A stretch of 42,316 nucleotides of DNA from an uncultured Hyphomonadaceae bacterium (lineage in GTDB: Bacteria; Pseudomonadota; Alphaproteobacteria; Caulobacterales; Hyphomonadaceae), in assembly GCA_913056435.1 (NCBI GenBank), contig CAJXMY010000002.1, positions 1 through 42,316 of the forward strand. The letters run 5' to 3'. Shown piece after piece: positions 17,852-25,853 of the stretch. Position numbers and translations under genes: made by a program. The stretch's first letter is position 1. Each line of letters opens with the position of its first letter. The notes below the pieces were generated by a model. It was given only the letters and a program-made list of their open reading frames with translations. It was not told the DNA's origin and did not search any database.

Positions 17852-19693
17852 GTGCCAGATCCCATTCTTTCCGTCAGAAACCTCAAAGTAGATTTCGAAA
17901 CCCCGGATGGTGTGATCCATGCCGTAAAGGGCACCAATTTTGACCTCTTTGCCGGTGAATGTTTGGGCATTGTCGGGGAATCCGGGTCTGGAAAGTCCCA
18001 AACCGTCCTCGCAGCCATGGGTCTCTTGGCGGACAATGGGATCGCCTCCGGCAGCATCAAGTTTGGCGATACCGACATGCTGACAGCCGATCCCCGCACC
18101 CTGCGGCGCATTCGGGGAGACCAAATGTCCATGATCTTCCAGAACCCTCTGACCAGCCTAACGCCGCATATGACCGTTGGCGCCCAGATGCGAGAGGTGC
18201 TGGCTTTACACAGAGGCCTTAAGGGCGAAGCCGCCAACAGGATCTGCGTAGACTGGCTCGAGCACGTCCGAATTCCGGAAGCGCGGCGACGTCTTGACCA
18301 GTATCCACATGAACTGTCCGGTGGGATGCGCCAGCGCGTTATGGTCGCAATTGCCATGCTCTGCGGGCCGAAACTCCTGCTCGCTGATGAGCCAACCACC
18401 GCTTTGGATGTCACGGTTCAGGCTCAGGTTCTCGACCTCATGGCCGACCTGAAAACTGAGACCCAAACAGGCATTGCCCTGATCACCCATGATATGGGTG
18501 TCGTGGCCCGCATGTGTGACCGTGTGGTCGTCATGAGAGGTGGCGAAATTGTCGAAACAGGCGGGATTGAGGATATCTTCTATAACCCCCAGCATGCATA
18601 TACTAAAATGTTGCTCGACGCGGTCCCCCGCATCGACCAACCCAATCGCGACGGGCGCCCGCAGCTCGGCTCGCCCCCGGCAGCTGATACACCCGTCTTG
18701 CTCGAGACCTCAGATCTCAAGGTCCACTTCCCCATAAATTTGGAAGGCAGCTTGTTCAGCAAGACAAAGCCCCTCAAGGCCGTTGATGGAGTCAGCTTTG
18801 ATCTGCGTCCGGGTGAAACACTGGGCGTCGTGGGGGAGTCTGGCTGTGGCAAATCCACCCTCGCTCGTGCTGTCTTAAAGCTGGTGCCGCAAACAGCCGG
18901 GTCTGTTGCCTGGATGGGCCGGGACATCTCAGGCGCCGATGCCAAAATGATGAATAGCCTACGGGATGACATGCAAATCGTATTTCAGGATCCGATGGCC
19001 AGCCTTGACCCCCGCATGACCATAGGGACATCCATTGCGGAGCCGCTGACTGTTCACGCTCCTCATCTCGACCGCCGGCAACGCGAAGAACGTGTTCGGG
19101 AGATTATGCCCCGGGTTGGCCTGGCGGCTGATCTGATCAATCGCTATCCGCATGAATTGTCGGGCGGCCAGAACCAGCGTGTTGGTATCGCGCGCGCCAT
19201 GATCCTTGGCCCGAAGCTGGTCGTCTGTGATGAGGCGGTCTCAGCTTTGGATGTTTCTGTTCAGGCCCAGGTGGTTGATCTGCTCATCGATCTCCAGAAG
19301 GAGTTTGGACTCGCCATGATATTTATTTCTCACGACCTGTCTGTTGTGCGCGAAATCAGTCATCGGGTCATGGTGCTATATCTGGGTAAGGTTGTCGAAC
19401 TGGCGGGGCGGGATGCCATTTACGAGGCGGCCAGCCATCCTTATACTAGGGCTCTGATTTCGGCAGTTCCCGCCGCCGACCCCAGATCGGAGAAGGCCCG
19501 GAAACGAACCAAGCTGGAAGGCGATCTCCCCAGCCCGCTCGACTCCCGCGCCCCCTTGCGTTTCCTGAAATCGGAAGTGGTCGATGATCCCGATGCCGAG
19601 CAATATGCGCCTCAGTTGATTGAGATCGCGCCCGGCCACTTCGTGGCAGAGCACGATCCCTTCGACGACCAGCCTGGGCTCCGGGCGCGCTAG
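17852..19693 (+). CDS. Fused dipeptide/oligopeptide ABC transporter, two ATP-binding domains (YejF/GsiA-like)
   Basis: Two Walker A motifs (GESGSGKSQ, GESGCGKST), two LSGG signatures (HELSGGMRQR, HELSGGQNQR), DppD/DppF-like sequence; GTG start. Confidence 0.93.
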   Translation: MPDPILSVRNLKVDFETPDGVIHAVKGTNFDLFAGECLGIVGESGSGKSQTVLAAMGLLADNGIASGSIKFGDTDMLTADPRTLRRIRGDQMSMIFQNPLTSLTPHMTVGAQMREVLALHRGLKGEAANRICVDWLEHVRIPEARRRLDQYPHELSGGMRQRVMVAIAMLCGPKLLLADEPTTALDVTVQAQVLDLMADLKTETQTGIALITHDMGVVARMCDRVVVMRGGEIVETGGIEDIFYNPQHAYTKMLLDAVPRIDQPNRDGRPQLGSPPAADTPVLLETSDLKVHFPINLEGSLFSKTKPLKAVDGVSFDLRPGETLGVVGESGCGKSTLARAVLKLVPQTAGSVAWMGRDISGADAKMMNSLRDDMQIVFQDPMASLDPRMTIGTSIAEPLTVHAPHLDRRQREERVREIMPRVGLAADLINRYPHELSGGQNQRVGIARAMILGPKLVVCDEAVSALDVSVQAQVVDLLIDLQKEFGLAMIFISHDLSVVREISHRVMVLYLGKVVELAGRDAIYEAASHPYTRALISAVPAADPRSEKARKRTKLEGDLPSPLDSRAPLRFLKSEVVDDPDAEQYAPQLIEIAPGHFVAEHDPFDDQPGLRAR

Positions 19694-20269
19694 CTACCGC
19701 GAACACAGCAGGTCATTGAGATAACGCCGGGATGTGTCCGCATATAGCACCCGACCAAGACCCCGCCGCCGGCAAAAGGCCCTCGCCTCCTGCTGGCTGG
19801 CTCCGATGCGTTGGCCACGCCGCGTTTCAGGTCGGGGGAAGAAGACCGAGCGGCGCCCTTCGATTCCCTGTGTTCTCGACCGGCGATCCCGGTCCTCATA
19901 TCCATCATACGATCGACCTGCGTGGCCAATGCGGATCGGGCGCATAGAAGAGATATTGTCGTTCATCCGGATGCCCGAAAGCCGGCCAATTGAGCCATCC
20001 ACGACCCGGCAGCGGCCACGGAAATCAGGGTCGGTGCACACTTCCCAAGTTCCACGAACCCGCAACGAGGAAATCGTGTCATTAAAGTGCAGATGCCGGA
20101 AATTTCGGACAGGACCGGAAATCCTCCGCTGAGGCCCCGAAAAGTCCGGATGCACAAAAACCACGGCACTCCTGTCTGCTAAGGCTGGCCGCCCATGGTC
20201 AGCAAATGCGGCGGGAGCCATCATCGGCACCGCTAGAGCCAGGCCGGACGCAAGGATAAATTTAAGCAT
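19694..20269 (-). CDS. Secreted beta/gamma-crystallin-like protein
   Basis: Signal peptide MLKFILASGLALAVPMMAPAAFA; two Greek-key-like repeats ending HFNDTISSLRV and RMNDNISSMRP, each with an N/D-N/D-X-X-S/T-S motif. Confidence 0.7.
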   Translation of the reverse strand: MLKFILASGLALAVPMMAPAAFADHGRPALADRSAVVFVHPDFSGPQRRISGPVRNFRHLHFNDTISSLRVRGTWEVCTDPDFRGRCRVVDGSIGRLSGIRMNDNISSMRPIRIGHAGRSYDGYEDRDRRSRTQGIEGRRSVFFPRPETRRGQRIGASQQEARAFCRRRGLGRVLYADTSRRYLNDLLCSR

Positions 20270-20482
20270 AATAGCCTCCTTTCATATTAGAGCCTCTCAC
20301 TCTGCTTTTCGGTGACTGAATGGGATAAGAGCCGAGCCTTCAGCCTCGGTTCAGCCATTTTCAAGCCCAGAAGACTGTGCTTTCCTGTCCATCGTGCCGG
20401 GCTTTGAAAGCTGAAAACAAATGGGCAAAAGTCACACGTTCAGGTTTCGGGTCCTGCGCCTCTTTCACACCTCGTTGAAGTC

Positions 20483-21382
20483 ATGACGCCTCAACCGCGC
20501 ACACCCCTCTCTCTGGGCCTTCTGGTTTTTGGCCTGCTGAGCGCGATCGCCATCAGCGTTGCCATATGGAAGCCTCTTCCGACCAGCGAAGCTTCACAGA
20601 GTTCCGATGCCCAGAAAGGCCTCCCGCAAAATCATGAAGTATATGAACGTCCTGCTCTGAGAGCTTATGCAAAAGCGCTTGCAGACCAGGGAGATGCAGA
20701 GGAAAGGGCTCTTCGGCAAGCCCTCGGTGATCTGCAGACACGCGGGGCAACGCCACAGCAAAAACGTAGACTGATCTTGCGCTCGGCCCTCGCCAGCCTT
20801 CGCGCGGAGGCTCCGCACATGCGATCCCTCCCGGTCAGAGGATATGATGCTATCATGAATGGGGTCGCTGATGGCCTGACACAGCTTCAAGACACAGGAT
20901 CGCACTGGTGCCGCGCAACCACCCTCGCGACGCTGACCCGAAAGAATGAGGGCGTGCTCCTCAGCACCATTATCGACGATATGGCCCAGAGCGATGCCGC
21001 GTATGACTGGGCGCTCAGCTGGGTCACCGACATACTGGAACTGGGCAGTCAGGCCCGCGCCCGTCCGGTCCGACATGGCCCCCGAACCGTTGCCGACGAA
21101 GCCGTTGTTCAGGACTTCGGCCGCCAGATCGGCCTCGAGCGCTGGGAGGTGGCCCTGTCAATCGCAGCCTTTGCTCAGGCAGAAGGCCGAAGCTACAGGG
21201 CCATGAAACAGGCCCTGGCGGCTATTGACGTCTGTGAGCTTGGGCAAACACTGGAAGCGCTATCCGACAGGGTCCCCGAAGCTGTGCGAGGGCGTGTCAT
21301 GGCAGAACTCGGTCCTGAAATCTTCTACGGAAACACACCTTATGTGCTCTACCTGCTCCAGGGTTATTTCTTCATCGGCTGA
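20483..21382 (+). CDS. Hypothetical protein, N-terminal membrane anchor or signal
   Basis: MTPQPRTPLSLGLLVFGLLSAIAISVAIWK anchor then a helical soluble domain; no recognised family. Confidence 0.6.
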   Translation: MTPQPRTPLSLGLLVFGLLSAIAISVAIWKPLPTSEASQSSDAQKGLPQNHEVYERPALRAYAKALADQGDAEERALRQALGDLQTRGATPQQKRRLILRSALASLRAEAPHMRSLPVRGYDAIMNGVADGLTQLQDTGSHWCRATTLATLTRKNEGVLLSTIIDDMAQSDAAYDWALSWVTDILELGSQARARPVRHGPRTVADEAVVQDFGRQIGLERWEVALSIAAFAQAEGRSYRAMKQALAAIDVCELGQTLEALSDRVPEAVRGRVMAELGPEIFYGNTPYVLYLLQGYFFIG

Positions 21383-21454
21383 TCCCAGAGGGCCAGACGC
21401 AAAAGATGTCGAATTGGCCTTCAATTCGCCATGTAACCTAGGCAGAATAACGAA

Positions 21455-22420
21455 ATGGGTGAAAACGACTTCTTCAAGGACTGGGCAGACTGGATTAAAC
21501 TCCCCGACCTGAACCCGCTCGACCTAAGAGGGTCCGCGGACAGCCTGAGGCGGAGTTTCTTCAGGGCAAGCCGATCCATCGAGACCGATTTGCCTGACCT
21601 CGCTGAAATTTCAAACCTGATCATGGACGGCGCAGACGGCCCCTTAAAGGCTCGCCTTTATATCCCGAAAGGCGCTGGTATTGCGCCTGCCCCGGGTCTG
21701 GTGTTTTTTCACGGGGGGGGATTTGTCCTCGGGGACCTCGACAGCCATGATGTGGTGTGCCGGCGCCTTGCCGACGGGGCGAAGTGTCGGATCCTGTCGG
21801 TTGATTACAGGCTTGCGCCCGAACACAAGTTTCCAACGGCCCACGCCGATGCTCTCGCCGCCTGGTGTTGGGCGGTCGAGCGGAGCGACCTGCTTGGATT
21901 TGATCCTGACAGGATCGCGGTGGCCGGCGACAGCGCCGGTGGAAACCTTGCCGCCTATATTTGCCAGGAAGCCAACCGAGCCGGCCTTCTTATGCCCGCC
22001 TTTCAACTTCTGCTTTATCCGCTGGTGCAGTTCGCGGACCTCAGGACTAAGAAGCTGAGCTTTCAGGAGGGCGGGTTCTTTATTTCACCCACGCTGTTCG
22101 ATTACTTCCGCGATTCATATTTGTCATCGGACAGCGAGCGAATGGATCCTCGGGTATCACCACTCTTTGCAGATGCCGAAGACTTCCAGGGACTGCCGCC
22201 GGCACATCTTGTTCTGTGCGGCTGGGACCCGCTCAAACATGAGGGACAGGCCTATGCCGACAAACTCGCCGCCCACGGGGTCCCCGTCACCCTCCGCGAG
22301 CATCCGGGAATGGTTCACGGTTTCATGAACCTTACCGGGCTGTCTGTGCCGGCAAGGGAGGCAATCTTCGCGGCAGGCCGTGTCGTTGGGGAGGCCCTTG
22401 GCTCAAGGCGCGCTGGCTAG
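21455..22420 (+). CDS. Alpha/beta hydrolase, HSL/esterase family
   Basis: VFFHGGGFVLGDLDSHD oxyanion motif, VAGDSAGGNLAAYI nucleophile elbow, GMVHGFMNL His region. Confidence 0.92.
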   Translation: MGENDFFKDWADWIKLPDLNPLDLRGSADSLRRSFFRASRSIETDLPDLAEISNLIMDGADGPLKARLYIPKGAGIAPAPGLVFFHGGGFVLGDLDSHDVVCRRLADGAKCRILSVDYRLAPEHKFPTAHADALAAWCWAVERSDLLGFDPDRIAVAGDSAGGNLAAYICQEANRAGLLMPAFQLLLYPLVQFADLRTKKLSFQEGGFFISPTLFDYFRDSYLSSDSERMDPRVSPLFADAEDFQGLPPAHLVLCGWDPLKHEGQAYADKLAAHGVPVTLREHPGMVHGFMNLTGLSVPAREAIFAAGRVVGEALGSRRAG

Positions 22421-22492
22421 CCAATGTGAAAGGTCTGACATAAGATTTGTATCCACCTTGGGGGGGGCACCAAATTTAAGGAGCTGACAAAT

Positions 22493-24688
22493 ATGACGGA
22501 CTGGGTTGGGATCGGTCGTACCATTATTGCCGGGAGCCTGTTTTTTCTCACCAGCTGCGATCGGATTGATGAGCGTCTGGACAGGGCGCAGGACGTCACC
22601 AGCGCGGCCCTGCAGCAGCTTATGGGAAACCCGCCATCGTCGGACGGGATTGACTTTGAAAGATATCCTATAGAAGCGCGAGCGCTCTCGGCCACGTTCA
22701 GGGCCGCGGACACATCCTCTCGAATTGCGCCCACCAGATCGCGTTATGTCATCGGGTCGATCGTGGCGAAACCCAGAGATCTTCCTGAAGCCATCGCTGT
22801 CGCCGAGGCACAGAGGCGCCCAGAACTTGCGCGCGAAATCAGCATCGATAAGGACGCGGAAGCCAGAATTGTCGTTCTTGACGAGGCCACCCGTGTTCGT
22901 GCCCTGTCTGATACCTCCGTGATAGAACGGATTCAGCGGGCACCGGTCAAATCCCGAAACATCACGGTTTTGGACCCTGAGGTGATCCGTAGGGCGGAAC
23001 TGGCCCGTCCAGATACACGCATTGTTCCGGGATCACAGATTCGCCAACCTCTTGGCACCAGACCGATCTCTAAACCGGACCCCGAGCTGAGCAATGAAGC
23101 CCGGCTGCAAACCTTGCCCCGTTTTTCCAACACCAAACTCGCGCGGCGAGCACTCGTCCAACAGGACCGCATGGTTCGCCGGCAGATGGTGGCGGAGGAC
23201 AGAATGCTCCAGACCGCAGCGCGATACGGCATTGCCGCAAGCATCCAGAGATCTCGAACCGGGCAGATGGTCATCGAGATCGGAGACGATGCCCTGAGCC
23301 CGACCCAATTTCAGGGTCAGCGGCTCGAGCAGAAAACAGTTGCCTTTGAAAACGGAATCCAATGCGAGCTTGCCAACGGGGAACAGGCACCGCGGGACGC
23401 TCAGATGGCCATGGCATGTGTTTTGAAGGATCTGGAGGCCTCCGGAGAATTCGAATATGTCGAAAAGGATTACATCTTTGATCATCAAATGATCCTGCCA
23501 GGGCGTTCACGGTCTTCTGAAATCAATAAATTCCGTCCCAATGACCCGCTGTTTGATTTGCAATGGCATTATCATGATCGGGGCGCAGAGCCGGGCCAGT
23601 CGGCCGGGGGCTCCGGTTTTGTGGATTTTTGGACCCGGGCCGGTGTCCAGGGGTCACAGAACATCGTCGTGGCTGTTGTCGACACAGGGCTTCAGCTGAG
23701 CCACCCCGACATCGCGGACTCACCCAACATTGCCCAAGGCTGGGACATGGTAACAGACCCTGCTGCAGGGAATGACGGCGACAGCAGAGACTCCAACCCG
23801 ACCGATCCGGGCGACGCCTGTCCTGAAGCCGGAATTCTGGAAGACAGCTTTCATGGCACCCACGTGGCCGGGACCATTGGCGCAGCCTCGACGAACAACA
23901 AGACAGGCGTGTCCGGGGGAGCCTGGTCTGTCAAAATTGTCCCTGTCAGGGCTCTCGGGAAATGTGGTGGCCGGCTTTCAGATATAAATGATGCCATTCG
24001 CTGGGCCGCCGGAACCATTCCAGAGTTTGATACGGATGGTGAAGAAGTCTGGAATGAGAATCCGGCAGATATCATAAATCTGTCGATCGGCCTGTTCAGA
24101 TCCTGCCCCGCGTCGATGCAGGATGCCATTGACGACGTTACAGCAGCCGGTGTGATTGTTGTGGCGGCGGCCGGCAATGACAGGGTCTCGACCGAATTCT
24201 ACGCCCCGGCCGGCTGCAACAATGTTGTCACGGTCGGCAGCGGTGACGCTCGCGGGCACATGGCTCCCTATTCTAATTTTGGTGACGCCATTGACCTGCT
24301 GGCGCCCGGTGGCGATCTGAGCCGGGATGATAATGGCGACGGCAATCCGGATGGTATCTTGTCCAGCAAGGTGGCCAGCAATTGCTTCGACCCCGCCAGT
24401 GGCAAAGCCGTGGAGCAATGCTTCTATGCCTTTGAGGAGGGTACCAGCATGGCCGCGCCGCACGTCTCCGCCGCCCTGGCCCTCATAAAGGCGGCACGGC
24501 CTGACTTGTCCCCGGAAGAGCTGGTCTCAACCCTGTTGGCCGGGGTCAGCACCCATGCGCCAGACAGCTGTACCGGCCCCTGTCGCCAGTTTCCGGGAAC
24601 CACGCCGATCGAGCCCGACTCAGAGATCTGCTATCGTCCCTGCGGCGAAGGGGCTCTCGACCTCTCAACGATCAGTCTGTCGCCCTAG
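22493..24688 (+). CDS. S8 (subtilisin-like) serine peptidase, predicted lipoprotein with long N-terminal pro-region
   Basis: Lipobox LTSC; triad regions AVVDTGLQLSHPD, HGTHVAGTIGA, GTSMAAPHVSAA; AAGGAG RBS. Confidence 0.93.
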   Translation: MTDWVGIGRTIIAGSLFFLTSCDRIDERLDRAQDVTSAALQQLMGNPPSSDGIDFERYPIEARALSATFRAADTSSRIAPTRSRYVIGSIVAKPRDLPEAIAVAEAQRRPELAREISIDKDAEARIVVLDEATRVRALSDTSVIERIQRAPVKSRNITVLDPEVIRRAELARPDTRIVPGSQIRQPLGTRPISKPDPELSNEARLQTLPRFSNTKLARRALVQQDRMVRRQMVAEDRMLQTAARYGIAASIQRSRTGQMVIEIGDDALSPTQFQGQRLEQKTVAFENGIQCELANGEQAPRDAQMAMACVLKDLEASGEFEYVEKDYIFDHQMILPGRSRSSEINKFRPNDPLFDLQWHYHDRGAEPGQSAGGSGFVDFWTRAGVQGSQNIVVAVVDTGLQLSHPDIADSPNIAQGWDMVTDPAAGNDGDSRDSNPTDPGDACPEAGILEDSFHGTHVAGTIGAASTNNKTGVSGGAWSVKIVPVRALGKCGGRLSDINDAIRWAAGTIPEFDTDGEEVWNENPADIINLSIGLFRSCPASMQDAIDDVTAAGVIVVAAAGNDRVSTEFYAPAGCNNVVTVGSGDARGHMAPYSNFGDAIDLLAPGGDLSRDDNGDGNPDGILSSKVASNCFDPASGKAVEQCFYAFEEGTSMAAPHVSAALALIKAARPDLSPEELVSTLLAGVSTHAPDSCTGPCRQFPGTTPIEPDSEICYRPCGEGALDLSTISLSP

Positions 24689-24708
24689 GGTCCGGAGGAG
24701 CAAGGTCC

Positions 24709-25230
24709 ATGTCGTTTCACGAAACAGTGCAGCATGTAGCATTATCCCGCGCCGCCATAGGCCTCTTCCTTGCCGCGGGCCTGATCTCTTGCAGCTCCTG
24801 CTCCAGCCTCGACACGCGACCACCTCCGGACTCCAGGCCGATAACCCCCTTCCAGCCAAGCAGCAACTTTTCGTCACAATCCGTGATCCGGCCCTTGCCG
24901 ATTCAAGCAGACGACAGTGTGGTCCGTCAGGCCCGCTTTATCGTCAAGTTTCGCCAGCAAGCGGCATTGGTGGGTCTCGGCCGGACCTTCCGACAGGACC
25001 CTGCGGCGGGCAGACGCCATTATCGGGCCTGGGCAGAAGACTATGAGGCGCTACGTGGTTTGATCCTGGTGGGCGCCAGTTATTCTGGGGAACTCATCCT
25101 GGCCTTGCCGCCCGATGACCCCTTCGGCCGACGCCCAGACGATGTACTCTCCGAGGTCGGCCGGATCCCATCTCTGATTTATATTGAACGTGACTCCGAC
25201 AGCTTCGGACATTCAGGAGGACCCAAATGA
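24709..25230 (+). CDS. Small lipoprotein; possible free-standing I9-like propeptide/inhibitor domain
   Basis: Signal peptide with lipobox-like GLISCSSC; domain RFIVKFRQQAALVGLGRTF...SLIYIERDSDSF resembles the subtilisin prodomain pattern (xFIVKFK ... xVxYIExD). Confidence 0.5.
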   Translation: MSFHETVQHVALSRAAIGLFLAAGLISCSSCSSLDTRPPPDSRPITPFQPSSNFSSQSVIRPLPIQADDSVVRQARFIVKFRQQAALVGLGRTFRQDPAAGRRHYRAWAEDYEALRGLILVGASYSGELILALPPDDPFGRRPDDVLSEVGRIPSLIYIERDSDSFGHSGGPK

Positions 25231-25853
25231 AACGTGTCTGGCAGATGGTGCAGATCGGTGGTGCCGTGCTGGGCTTGATGGCCTGTCAGCCATCAGATCA
25301 GCGTGTAAGCTCACCGGCGTCTTCGGGAAACAGCCCCGGCACGGAGCAGGCGGGAATCGTGACACCCGACGGACCGGCAAGGAAGCAGGCCACGATTGAT
25401 TGGCAGGCCGCGCGCGCCGATTATGCCAGCCGCCCGGAGCCCCCCGGCTCAGATCAGTTTGCGATTGCATCCGGCGGCCAAGCGCCAGTGGTTCCTGTTT
25501 TGCTGCCGCCCAGATCCTTTGCAATTGCCAGTGTGGATGGGATCCCTGAGCTTCGTGTGGTCCCAATGGCCGATGGGTATTACGCCATCGCCCGCGGTGA
25601 AACCTATGACACTATCATCAATGGTTCTGATCGTCTGATCAGCGCGCCCGAGGGTCTGGAAAGCCTTGAGTCCGGGTCCCTGCGTTTCTCGGAAACCATG
25701 ACGGGTGCCGACGTCGCGTTCCGACGCTATGGAGCGTCGTACCTGGTGGAGTTTCACTGCAAAGGACGGCCGCCTCTGGGTGGTGACCCCTGCATTGACG
25801 AGATTGAAGCGCTTCAAATTGTCGAAAACCTCTTGCTGACGGGAACACAATGA
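25227..25853 (+). CDS. Predicted lipoprotein of unknown function
   Basis: MKRVWQMVQIGGAVLGLMAC lipobox; ATGA overlaps with both neighbours. Confidence 0.65.
   Translation: MKRVWQMVQIGGAVLGLMACQPSDQRVSSPASSGNSPGTEQAGIVTPDGPARKQATIDWQAARADYASRPEPPGSDQFAIASGGQAPVVPVLLPPRSFAIASVDGIPELRVVPMADGYYAIARGETYDTIINGSDRLISAPEGLESLESGSLRFSETMTGADVAFRRYGASYLVEFHCKGRPPLGGDPCIDEIEALQIVENLLLTGTQ

Noticed and set aside
22460-22467. G8 homopolymer 25 nt before the S8 lipoprotein start (and another G8 at 21713-21720 in the esterase)
   Set aside because: Considered as phase-variable tracts, but several G8/C8 runs are expected by chance in 42 kb at this GC content; would need population variation data.
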